A stretch of 64,000 nt of DNA from Chionoecetes opilio (lineage: Eukaryota > Arthropoda > Malacostraca > Decapoda > Majidae): contig JACEEZ010018929.1 of NCBI GenBank assembly GCA_016584305.1, forward strand, positions 1-64,000, read 5' to 3'. How positions within the stretch are numbered: the first letter of the stretch is position 1; the number at the start of each line of letters is the position of its first letter. Below the pieces are notes generated by a model, which saw only the letters and a program-made list of their open reading frames with translations, was not told where the DNA came from and ran no database searches. Positions 24,277 through 36,900 of the stretch are shown here, one piece after another. The translations under genes and the position numbers were made by a program.

Positions 24277-24733
24277 TGGAAGGCACTCTCATTCTACCTG
24301 TTCTTCTATGAGTTCGTCTATCTCTCTAGCTGTAGGCTACATGTCATTGTAGGTTCATTTGAGCTCTTTGTAAGGAGTTGCGATGCCTAAAGTAATCATC
24401 ACTTGCCTGTTGTCATGGGTCACTTGTCCCTGTCTATTCACTTCTTCCTTACAAACTACAACTGATATATTCACAAACACAGTGAAAACCTACCACAAAG
24501 CTTGAAGGAGGATTATTGGCCATCTTGCGGTAGTAGGGGTAATGCAAGTTAATGTTACTGTGCAGCTGCGGCCGCTTGACAATTGTGCGTTGTTGACGTC
24601 ACAACATGGCGCCGGTCGTTTTAGGGCGCACAAATTTTCCTCCACTTAAAATGGCTGTATCATCAAAAATACTGTTCACATCGAAAAATCAGCATCACTG
24701 CCTTACTATATGAGTCTTGAAGATTTCCAATCT

Positions 24734-24796
24734 ATCATTACCTCAAGTAATGAGGTACTGATACTGGTAATCATTACCTCAAGTAATGAGGTACTG
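24734..24796. repeat. Tandem pair of a hairpin-forming unit
   Basis: ATCATTACCTCAAGTAATGA, then GGTACTG, occurs twice; within each unit ATTACCTCAAGTAAT is an imperfect palindrome. LINE copy B is inserted in the second unit. Confidence 0.7.
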
Positions 24797-25798
24797 GGAC
24801 TGAGAGTACTGTGAAGTGTGGGGCAGGTGTATCCGGCTTCTTTCCTGTGAATACAGGAGTGAGGCAAGGGTGCGTCCTTGCCCCATCACTTTTCAACGCT
24901 TGTATGGACTGGGTATTGGACAAGGTTGTAGATCAAAGGGATTGTGGAGCATCCGTTGGCAACACCAAGATCACTGATCTTGTTTTTGCCGATGATGCAG
25001 TAATCTTTGCTGAGTCGCTGGAGGTCCTGGTGATGGCTCTCGAGGCGCTGCACAAGGAGGCAAAGCCTTTGGGACTTGAGGTCTCCTGGCTCAAGACCAA
25101 GGTCCAGGTGTTTGGAGACTTACTAGATGAAGCAGTACAGTCTGTTCATGCGTGTGGCGAGGACATTGAGATCTTGGAAAGTTTTACATACCTTGGTAGC
25201 GCAGTCCATAATGACGGCGGGTCACGTCAAGAAGTCTTACGGCGGATTGGCATAGCCCACGGTGTTATGGACTCGCTCAGCGGGAGTATATTTGGTGTTG
25301 TCGGTACCTGTGCAGTTGGACAAAGATCCGGATCTTCAAATCGCTTGTGATCCCTATCTTACTCTATGGTTGTGAGACATGGACACTAAATAGTGACTTG
25401 AAGAGACGAATCAATGCCTTTGGTAATAAGTGTCTTCGCAGAATCATGGGGTATCGCTGATTACGTGTCAAATCAGCGATTGCACCGTGAGACTGAATCG
25501 AGGCCTATTACCTGCATAGTCCGTCAGCGCCAACTTCGGCTATATGGGCATGTGGCACGCTACCCTGAAACCGATCCTTCCCATCGGGTTGTATCTGTAA
25601 GAGACAATCCGGCGTGGAGGAGGCCAAGGGGGTGCCCACAAGGCTCGTGGTTGGGGCAAGTTGATGTTTCTTGTCGAGAGCTGCTTGGTATGGGAAAGGA
25701 GCCTGCATGGGAACTCGCGCGTGGTGACCCTCGGGAGTGGCGTCGTAGGGTGGGCGAGGCGACGCGCCCCCCGGCGTATGCCCCCAATGATTGATTGA
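24795..25798 (+). pseudogene. LINE family L1 (GATT-tailed), copy B, 5'-truncated reverse transcriptase
   Basis: The plus strand encodes the reverse transcriptase core: TGVRQGCVLAPSLFNACMDW, then the catalytic box LVFADDAVIFAES (FADD, the YxDD equivalent), EVSWLKTKVQVFG and ESFTYLGSAVHNDG. After a frameshift near 25290 come LVIPILLYGCETWTLN and the C-terminal HVARYPETDPSHR region ending AYAPND. It ends with GATTGATTGATT. ATTACCTCAAGTA is present on both sides as a target duplication. The 5' truncation, frameshift and a stop near 25459 make it inactive. The clade (RTE-like?) is uncertain. Confidence 0.85.
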
Positions 25799-25828
25799 TT
25801 ACCTCAAGTAGAGTAAATGGGTTCATTT

Positions 25829-25870
25829 CAGTGCTTGCCCTGGGCGCTACTTTCCCTAGATACGCCCCTG
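25829..25870 (-). mobile_element. Orphan transposon terminus (CAGGGGCGTATCTAGGG type)
   Basis: On the minus strand the sequence begins CAGGGGCGTATCTAGGGAAA, a terminus style common in hAT elements. It directly follows LINE copy B; no partner end is visible. Confidence 0.35.
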
Positions 25871-27974
25871 TCCCCAAGCCATCTTTCTCATCACTCTCCC
25901 CCTCCCCCCAACAAAAGTATATATATCTTTTCCAACGATTTTTTTCTTCTTCACAAGGTCTGTCTGTGCTTCTTATCCACAGGCATTTCACTTTCCCAGT
26001 GCAGCTTTCTCTTTTACGAGCTATATTTTCTCATCTCAAAGGCCTCCCCAGTTCATCTTTCCCACCAAAGTCATATATATTTTTGTCTATGTCATTCCCT
26101 ATTTTTCTTATGCCACGTCTTATTTCCCAAAGGCATCCGTCTCTTCCTAACCCCTTCACGCCCAGGTCTTTCCTTTGGTATATGAAATAGTCTGTTATTA
26201 GGCATAAAACTACGAAAAAGTAACTAAATAAGACCAATTAGCTAATGGACAAGGATAATAAACAGTTCATATCTATATATTATTGCTTATGTTCATTAAA
26301 ATCGTTGAATGGTGGTTATATTACAATGAAAATTACGTTCTGGACTTCAAGGGGTTAAAGGTGTCTTTGAATCCTTCAAGACACCTTTAATCTTTCTTTG
26401 GGTCTTTCTTTTTTAGAGGAGCTTAAGCCTTCTTCCTGCCGAAAGCAGTCTCCATATCACCAAAAGTCTTTATTGAAATATGATCAATCAAACACACATA
26501 TCCGTCAAAGTATTCCTTTCTTACGTAGGGCCTACTTGGTGTTTAAAGGACGGCATTTTAGATGTTTGTATGTGGTAATATTACTAATTTCTTAGCTTGG
26601 GAGAAACTCTTTTGGCTCCTTCCTCGCCTCTCCCCCTTCATTAATGTCCCAGTGATGGTCTGAGCGTAGGCTATCCATGACTCAAGGAAGCATTATCACC
26701 ACACTAGCAGAGTAGCTACACAGCCAGAAGAGGCGGTGAGAAATGATTACCCTGACCCCCTTTTTTCCTGCTTTTGTGAACAAGGAACTAATCATCATCT
26801 ATATTATGAGACCGAGTGCTGCTGTCATACTGTCCCCGTCTGGGCAGCAGCATGACCATTTCAGCTCGGGTGGGTTAGACACTTGTTCTTTTTTAATGCT
26901 CCATACTTCTTAGGTAATCTTTTCATCACGGGTGCTCTGTTATTTAAGTTATTGATACTTGCATGTTGAAATCAAAGGTAGCTTTAGAATCAGGCTAGAT
27001 AATCATGATACATTGGTGGCTCACTGATTGAAGGACTATGAACCCTTTGTTAGTGTTACTGATTGATAGCATGATGTCATTTTTTACCAACAATTTGTAA
27101 TGGTGCTCCCAATGCTCTTATGCTGCATCAGTATTAATGTCAGGGGCAAGACTTTGACCTTACTTTGAAACATAGATCAGGAGGATTAGCCAGCCTGTTT
27201 TACCCTTATGATCAGGGACACATCATGATGGGATCTGCTGAGAGAGAGTTCCGTAGTGCCGGGAATGTTATGTAATGGCTGAAGAGAGGGAAGCTACAGT
27301 CATCCCTGGGCTAATACAAAGTGAGAAAAATAATGGATAGTAACAATGCTCAGTTTATATCAGTTTTGTAGAAGGATTAACAACAGTTTGTGTTACCAAG
27401 CCTCTTATAAATATATTTTCAAAACTTTTCACACGAATCTTCAAGCATAAAAATGCTAATAATTGTACATCAGAGTAAAATTCTTATTCAAGAAGATATA
27501 CATTATATCACATTTCGAGGTTATTAGTTTGTCTAACAAAAGAACATTTAACTTTCAATTAATTTTCCACTAATGAATAACAATGATCAAAGAGGAAAAG
27601 ATGGTAATAATATTATGTGGAGAAAAAATTATGAAGATGAAAGCAGAATGTCAGAGGTACAATGAGATGATGCAAAATAAGGTCAGATGTATTGATGACT
27701 GACAAGACTTGAGAGTATTGAGTGGGCATAGATGACAGTCACATAATGCTTTACATGATACTGCATTGTGAAGGTATTGCAGATGCCATGATAATTGAAA
27801 TATATTACATCAACATGACATGGGAAGGGTATTGTACAGCGTAAATGGATAAGGTTTTTGTAACCCTTCAGACCGCTGCCATAAACTGGGTACAAAAGAA
27901 AGTTTGATTTGCAAATAATTTGTCCTCACATTTCAAATAAAACAACTAATCCATGACTTTTACTCAGTCACAGG
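25871..27974. other. Unassigned region downstream of the POLR2M-like gene
   Basis: Mixed, A/T-rich unique sequence with pyrimidine-rich stretches. No ORF with a domain was seen. The right part should contain the 3' untranslated region of the minus-strand POLR2M-like gene; I could not fix its polyadenylation site. Confidence 0.4.
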
Positions 27975-30900
27975 TTATTCATCATCAAATGCGACATCTA
28001 AATCTGATAATTCGTCACTTTCATCATCAGAATCCAGAAAATGTTTGTCCACGTTAGTGTCACGATAACTGAGCGACGATGAGGGAGGCGGGAGACCCAT
28101 TTTTTCTGTCTTCATCTTCCCCAGTTGTTCTCTGGTATCTGACAGCGCTCTCTCCTGGAACAAAAAGAACAGCCTGTTAAAGAACAAACATTTCTCGGCA
28201 TTGATCGGCGTCATACATGTGTGGTGATGTCGTCTCTGAGGTGTGGTGATAGGGGTGAGAAGTGTCTTCAGTTTGTCTAGTCAGGAGCTTATTCCTTGAA
28301 ACTCCCTTGGCAATGGCTGCACCAGCCTTCATTTGCTTCTGTTCCTACACTTCACCCTTTTGCATTAGTTTCTTTACTTGCAATTGTTATGCAACAGTGG
28401 ACATTTATATTCCATCCACAGTATCGACTGTGGATGATATCCACACTCATCTACTGTATATTATAAACACTCCCTCCATCTACTACACTGTGGTAGTCTA
28501 TACTCTTTGGTAGGGTCAGCCTGGATGTTTAAGGATGCCAAACAGCACTAAACAATGCCAGCGCATTGCGTGTCTGTCTTCCCTGCATATCGTACGAGAC
28601 AACTTAAAGGGACGAGGATTGGGATCCCCCCTTTTCCCCCGAAAAAAGGTGTATAGTTTCACTTCATCATAATGAATATACAAATGCAAGCTGTTTGAGT
28701 GCTATGTATTTACTAAGGACTAAGGGAATATAATATAGAATGTAATAATATTGGTTATGTTATGTTTACTTAGGACACATGATTAGAAATAAACAACTTA
28801 TAAGCTTATACTTCAAGTAGTACTTGATGGAAAAGAATTGATGAAGAGAAACAACAAATCTGTAATATGCATTTTTATGAAGAATACGACACTTTACTCA
28901 CACAAACTAATAAAAAGAGGGAAAATAATGAGGGGGGACGGCTTTCAACTCCATATTTGCATACACCTTACCTTCTCTTTGATGAGGAACTCGCGCTCCA
29001 GATCCAGAGCCTCCTGCTGGGGCATGCGTATGGTGGTGCAGGTGTTTGGCCACGCTGTGTGGTGCACCAGGCCGGGGATGGGCTGAGGGTTGGCCACGGG
29101 TCTGAGGAGAATGAAGTATTACATCACAGAGTCCTGCATACAGTACTAAACCATGATTACTTTGGCAGCATAGTGGGTAGTGTTCATCTCACAGCTGTAA
29201 GCTCCAGTTAGGGGATGGGATTGGAGGGAAATATTCAGTAACAATCTTTGTTCCTCGTGAAGAAAAAGAAAAAGGATAAAAGTGCACTTGCATTAAATTA
29301 TAGACAGCAGAAGATTCAAGTAAGATTCAGATGCACGAGATTATATGGATGAGTTGATCTAGAAATAATGGGGTGAGAAAGAAGTAGATTTGTTAAGAAG
29401 TCTCCCCTGCCAGATGGGAAAGATACCCTAAGACTATGCATAAGATAAATTGGTAAGGAATGAGATGATACCTACAAACAATGTTACAAGGAGAGCAAAG
29501 AGTCAGATATGAATTTACTAACTAACATTCAGGAGAGAGTAATGTTAAAAAAGAATCATATGAACATTTAACATTGTTCTTGGAGCGGCTGCACACCTGA
29601 AGGGCTTGAAGGAGTCTCTCACGGGACCGTTTCGTTTCCTCATTTCCTCCAGCATTCGGCTCCTCCTCTCCCCGAACTGGCAAGCTGCACCAGGCTCCTG
29701 CTCGGCATCCTGAAGCTCTAGTTGCCTCAGCTCCTGTGCAATGGCATCTGTTGGGTCTTCAGCCTCCTCTCTGAGAAACCAAAACACAACCATTCAGAAA
29801 AAAAATGATGATTACTTTCTTAACCTAGAGAACTTTTAATACTACAGCTGATACATGAACATATTAATGGATGCATCACACTCAAAGTGTCATTGATTTT
29901 ACGGCATATTTGGTATTCTTTGTGGCAAATTAAATGCTAACGACGGAGTATATAAAAAAAAGAGAAAAAAAGACAAATTAGATCATAATACTGCAGTTAG
30001 TATACTTTAAACAATAAAACAGTATGTATTAACTCCTGTAACATGAAAAATAACAGTAATTGTACAGATGCTTTAGTTTCAAAAGTGTAAAATACGTATC
30101 AAAGTCACTGGGCATTTTATATCTCAAACACATTTGTATTAATTTGGTTTTTATCATTGTTTACTTCTTAGGGTCTAGATTCCCCTGTTGTCAGTAGCCA
30201 CTATAGAAGATCCAGTCTGAATGATACCACGAGCAGCATCAACACACACGCACACACACACGCACAACACTGGCATCACAATAGTACATCACCTCGTCCC
30301 GTTCTGTGGCTGTGCAGGCTTCTTGACACATGAGGCATGGTAGGCCATAAGTCTGAGAGGATCCAGCCTGTCTTCTTGTGCATCATCGTCATCATCATCA
30401 CTGTCCAGCTCTTGTTGTTTCTTATCCTTTCTTCTACTTTTCCATTCTGAAGAGAGTGAATATATACTAAAGCAAGTGTGCATTACTAACACACATAATA
30501 TACACACATTAGCCATCAAAATAGTACCTATGTGCAATTTGATGTGTTTGTAAGTCTCTTCAAAGGTATTCTTGCAAAACATAAAACATTTTGTAAGAAT
30601 TGCACATGGAGAGTACTTGATTTAGCAAGTGTACTTATAACTATTGTGTGATCTATTCTTCACATATTTCATTAGCCGTTATGAACATACTAGCCAAGGT
30701 TTTTGGAATGAAATTATTAATGAGAAATTGAAATTGTGGATAGAGGAAAACAAGATGTTAGGAGAGGAGCAAAGTGGGTTCAGGAAAGGCAGAGGTGGAA
30801 TGGAAAATATAAAAAACACTAAAAGAAATTATTGAAAGAAACAAGCACCAGAAGAAAGAGCTTGACTTAGTATTTATAGATATTGAAAAGGCGTACGACA

Positions 30901-33900
30901 CAGTAAATAGAGGAAAGTTAATAAGATTACTGAGACACATTGGAGTAGATACAAAGGTGGTGGACGTAATAAACAGCATGTATGAAGGGAACGAAGTGAA
31001 ATTTACCCTAGGTGACATTACAACTGGCTGGATGGAAAATAATATAGGAGTTAGACAAGGATGTGTCATGTCCCCAACATTATTTAACCTGTATTTAGAG
31101 GAACTGATCGTGAGAATCAGGAAGTCAAGTCAAGGAGTAACAATTGGAGGAGAAAAGTTAGGATGCCTGGCCTATGCTGATGATGTAGTATTGATGGCAG
31201 AAAGTAAGGATGAAATGGAGGAAATTTTACACATAACAAACACATACGGAATGGAATGGGACCTGAAGTTTAGTGAAAGGAAATGTAAAGTCATGGAGTT
31301 TAACAGTGAAGGTAGGAGTCAGTGGGTGCTTCAGAATAATGTCCCTAGAAGTAGTAGAAAAGTATATATACCTAGGAATGGAAGTAAACAAGGAAGGGAT
31401 AGGCGGTGAAAAGCAGAGGAAACTTAAAATGAAGGCAAGGCAAGGAGGATGACAGGCATGATTATAAATGGTGGTAACAGAGTCATAATTAATAAATATG
31501 AGGTAGGCAGAAGTTTATGGAAGGGGGTGGCTGTACCCCATTGCCTGTATGGGTCAGAAGTGACTCAGTACAGGGAAGGAGACATCATGCACTTGGAAAA
31601 GACTCAGAACATAGTAGGCAGATGGGGACTAGGAGCTTGTAGGAGCACTGCCGTAGAGGCCATAAGGGGAGACATGGGTGGAGCACCTTCAGGGAAAGGA
31701 TAATTAAAGGGAAACTGGTGTTCCACAAGAAAATTGAAAGACTTAGTGATGATAGATGGGCAAAGAAAATATCCCAGGAAAATAGATCAAGTTCCACCTG
31801 GAAGAAGGAACTAGAGAGATGGAAAAGGAGAGAAACTGTGGGAGAGGAATGGAACAGGATGGAGATAATAGATATCAAAAAGAAAATTGAGAATAATGGG
31901 CTAGTTAAATGGCAGGAAGGAATGGCCAGGAAATCAATGTTGCAGTGGTACAGGTGGAAACAGAAACCAGAGGGGGTGACCTGGCATGTAGGAGACTGGG
32001 GTAGTAAGTTACTCTATACAGCGAGAACAGGCACCTTGGAAGTTAATGGAAGGAACAGGGAACTGGAGAACCAGAATTGTAGCTGCAGGGTAGGAGAGAA
32101 AGAAACTGTAGAACATGTCATTGTGGAATGCAACAAGTATAGGAGTCAGAGGGAAAAGCTTATAGCATCAATAGTAATAGTCCTAGGCAGAGAGGAGTGG
32201 GACAGGAGACTAGAGCAGAAAGACGGGGCCCTGTGTACGGTGTTAGGGCTGTATGGGGACAGAAAGGAAACTGAAAGTATTGTAAACCTCATCAGTGTTC
32301 CTAACGCAGTGTTGGGAGATCAGAACACAAAATAGACAATGAATTAGGATGATAATCAAAGGATTGAAAACTGATCAAAATGTCTTTCCCAGGTGAAATA
32401 AACGGGGGAAGAGTTAACAAGTCTTGTTAACGAAGGAGACGAAGTGGAAGAGGACCTATGAAGCGATACTAAGCGACTAAGGTCACAAGAAGAAGAAGAA
32501 GAAGAAGTAGGATAAAAAGCAGTTAGTTCTCATGAATGTAAAAACTTACCCATTGCATTAATATCGGCAGGGGTGTTTTTTGTTGAATCATTATTATTTT
32601 GTTCAAGTGTTTTCCTTAAAGCTTCAGTAATCTTATCTCGACACTCCTTCAGTTTTTCTCCTTTGTCTTTCAATTTCGAGGATAAAAATCTGAAAATACA
32701 ATAAAATTCATAAGTTGGTCTCAGAAGATATATACATTATTGGGCAAGAAAAATATTGCCTGCCATTTTACTAGCATTATTTCTGAAAAGAGTGAAATAA
32801 AACTATATAAACTATGTATACGTATGTAAATTCCAAAGTAACATTTGCTTTATATTCCAGCCTGTAAGATGATCACAGTATACACAGCGCGCCAAAGCAT
32901 TGTTCGCGACATCATAACACAGCGCTTCCATACGGGAATTCAGAAAATGTACTCTATGGCAGCCTACTGACTTCCGAGAGAGATATCTTACATATGGCAG
33001 CTTGTTTAAGGCACGGCCAGTCCATAAAGACCGTTGAGGAATGTTCAGATGCCACTTGTCAATTATAGACGAAGCATTTAAAAAAGTATCGCCTTCCTTC
33101 CCGCGAGTAATTTGAACAGAGGCGCATTGGTATAATTATCATTATTTGCATAATGAGTGGCAAGAAAGACCTAACAAAGGAGCAAATTATAGTTAGTGTA
33201 TCTCTACACAAGGCAGAGAGGCCAGTGGAAGAAATATCAAGGATTGTGGATGTTACGAGGAAATATGTGCATAAGTGGGTGGAGAGTTTCGGGGTGGGTT
33301 GGCGGTGTCGCGGCAGCCGTGACACCAGAACATTATAAGTGGCCAGGGCGAGGATGTAAAGCCTCAGCAAGCACCCTAAATGTCATGAAACGTCAAGTGG
33401 ATGCCCATCCTCAATTAAGAGCAAGAAAAAAATTGCGATATGACTTTTACATCCTCGCCCTGGCCACTTATAATGTTCTGGTGTCGCGGCTGCCGCGACA
33501 CCGCCAACCCACCCCGAAACTCTCCACCCACTTATGCACATATTTCCTCGTAACATCCACAATCCTTGATATTTCTTCCACTGGCCTCTCTGCCTTGTGT
33601 AGAGATACACTAACTATAATTTGCTCCTTTGTTAGGTCTTTCTTGCCACTCATTATGCAAATAATGATAATTATACCAATGCGCCTCTGTTCAAATTACT
33701 CGCGGGAAGGAAGGCGATACTTTTTTAAATGCTTCGTCTATAATTGACAAGTGGCATCTGAACATTCCTCAACGGTCTTTATGGACTGGCCGTGCCTTAA
33801 ACAAGCTGCCATATGTAAGATATCTCTCTCGGAAGTCAGTAGGCTGCCATAGAGTACATTTTCTGAATTCCCGTATGGAAGCGCTGTGTTATGATGTCGC

Positions 33901-36900
33901 GAACAATGCTTTGGCGCGCTGTGTAAGGGGATCCCCAAAATATTAACTTGCAATGTAGGTTTTGTCAATATAGGTGGAACGCCGATGTGAGTTTCGACAG
34001 GGGATGCTTGCAGCCTATGTTGATCTCAAGAAGGCGTTTGACTCAATGCATCGTGAGTCACTCTGGGATCTTCTGCGACTTCGCAGGATTCCTGCAGGGA
34101 CTATAGGTTTGATGACTGGTCTGTATTCTGGGACTGAGAGTGCTGAGAAGTGTGGGGGAGGTGTATCCAGCTTCTTTCCTGTGAATACAGGAGTGAGGCA
34201 AGGGTGCGTCCTTGCCCCATCACTTTTCAACACTTGTATGGACTGGGTATTGGGCAAAGTTGTAGATCAAAGTGATTGTGGAGCATCCCTCGGCAACACC
34301 AAAATCACTGATCTTGTTTTTGCCGATGATGCAGTAATCTTTGCTGAGTCGCTGGAGGTCCTGGTGATGGCTCTCGAGGCGCTGCACGAGGAGGCAAAGC
34401 CTTTGGGACTTTAGGTCTCCTGGCTTAAGACCAAGGTCCAGGATTTTGGAGGCTTACTAGATGAAACAGTACAGTCTGTTCATGCGTGCGGCGAGGACAT
34501 TGAGATCTTGGAAAGTTTTACATACCTTGGTAGCGCAGTCCATAATGACGGCAGGTCACGTCAAGAAGTCTTACGGCGGATTGGCATAGCCCACGGTGTT
34601 ATGGACTCGCTCAGCAGGAGTATTTGGCGTTGTCGGTACCTGTGCAGGAGGACAAAGATCCGGATCTTCAAGTTGCTTGTGATCCCTGTCTTACTCTATG
34701 GTTGTGAGACATGGACACTAAATAGCGACTTGAAGAGATGAATCGATGCCTTTGGTAATAAGTGTCTTCGTAGAATCATGGGGTATCGCTGAGATGATTA
34801 TGTGTCAAATCAGCGATTGCACCGTGAGACTGAATCGAGGCCTATTACCTGCATAGTCCGTCAGCACCAACTTCGGCTATATGGGCATGTGGCACGCTAC
34901 CCTGAAACCGATCCTTCCCATCGGGTTGTATCTGTAAGAGACAATCCGGCGTGGAGGAGGCCAAGGGGTCGCCCACAAAGTTCGTGGCTGGGGCAAGTTG
35001 ATGTTTCTTGTCGTGAGCAGCTTGGTATGGGAAAGGAGCCTGCATGGGGACTCGCGCGTGGTGACCCCCGGGAGTGGCGTCGTAGGGTGGGCGAGGCGAC
35101 GCGCCCCCCGGCGTATGCCCCCAATGATTGATGATTGATTGAATGTAGGTTTTGATGTATATTTTTTGTATGAGATGATCACAATTCTAATAGGTACTAA
35201 GGGAACTTGGTGACTAAGTAAACAGTCTTGCATCACAACTCCCACTCACAGGTAACCACATAACTACAGGTTGTTGCGGCTGGGATTTATCCAGGGTATA
35301 GGACGGTCCCTAGTTCTGAGGTATTTTATGAAAGCCCTTTTTGTGCATTGGAATATAGAAAGCACAAAGCAACTCCAATGTTCATCCCCCCTCACAGTAT
35401 ATATGTATTGTTTATGACACCAGCGTGCCCCACTTACATCTTGAAATTTTCGATGCATTCACTAACCCTCTCAAGATAAACCCATGTAAAACAGTAGCTT
35501 GTATGTACCAATCATCAGTGTTAGGACAGAGCTCAGGGGGCCAGACTGGGAAAGACTAAAGACTCTTCGGCTCTTCTCGTTGCCAAGACAAAGGTAGAGA
35601 TGCTCCATAATATATTTGTGGAAATATTGAACCCCACAACACCAACCAAAGGAGGGATTAGATACTTAGAAGCACCCTGATTGGCCCACATCTTCTATAA
35701 TCAACCGAAGCAAACAATCAGTCAGCGTCTATGGTCCATAGACGCCACAAGCTTAGCCAACAAGGAGCCATGTCTTGCCAACTGCCTGCCGAGTAACATC
35801 TTTAACCGCAGCTCTGAAACATTCTTTTGGCTGGAATTGTTTCTGCAAAGGATCCTGAATGAACTTTACTCCCCTGACCCTCCTAACTAAACATGCCTAC
35901 TCTAAGGGAAGCAGAGTAACTCAATCCTTGATCAGCTGAAGCACATCAAGAGTGAAGCACAGTGTAGGGGATGGAATGCCAAGACCACCATGGTGATCAA
36001 AACACTGTAGTGCACACTAAGGAAGACAAATAAGACATAGGACAAGTAAGACAAGACAAGCAAAACAAGTAAGAAGAGACAAGTAGAAAAGTAAGACTAG
36101 TAAGAACTACAAGACAAGCAAGACAAATATGTATGACATGTAATATGTAGTACAAGTAATACAAATAGAATAAAACATAATCGTCCTCATTTAACGTCCT
36201 TCTTTTCCCGCCTTGACGCTGGGGTTGGACGTGCGATGGCCCTTCTTGATGACTTCTCCAAGTAGCTAAGACAAATTGGATGGAAATTCTAGATAATGTG
36301 ACTGCATGCAAGTAAAGAGTAATTAGCATTGTACAACTGTGCATTACTATTGGATAAATTCAGGTGAAGAAAATAATTGAATATGGCAATATCAAGGTTG
36401 GAAAAGGAGAAATCCCAGTAAAAATGGACGAGGACTGCGCGGTCATTTTCTGAGACACTGATTAGTTTTTCTTTGCCAAAAATAGGTGGGTTTTTTTCAG
36501 ATGGAGATATTCATATTTTCCGGAAACCAGTTAAAACGTTTTTTGTTGTTGTAATTTTCATAAAATCCTAGGGTCGCCTTTACCATTGATAATAATGTAT
36601 CCCAGAAAAAGCAAGCACTAAAACTTGGCCAGGAAATAATACTCAGTGTCTCAGAAAGGAGGGAAGTGACGGAATTGTACGAAAACAAGTGTGCCCCGGA
36701 TTCGTCAGCCCGCCCGCCGCCGAGTGGTCCGCTCTGCCAGGAGGATTATTACCCTAACCTACTAACGGGGGGGGGCTCTGCCCCCCTCGACCCCCCGCAA
36801 GATTATTAACCTAACCTCCTAAAGGGTGGGGGGTCCCTCCAGACGGGGAGGGTATGTCTGTATGCGCTATTAAACAACTACACTCTACTCCATTTTCCGG

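Noticed and set aside
25508..25991. Antisense frames over LINE copies (also 34845-35245 and 58617-58889)
   Set aside because: They mirror the high-G/C 3' coding end of the LINE and have no independent motifs.
33196..33747. 183-codon frame crossing the Tc1 fold-back
   Set aside because: It reads through one arm, the loop and the reverse of the other arm in a non-transposase frame; it is a by-product of the palindrome.
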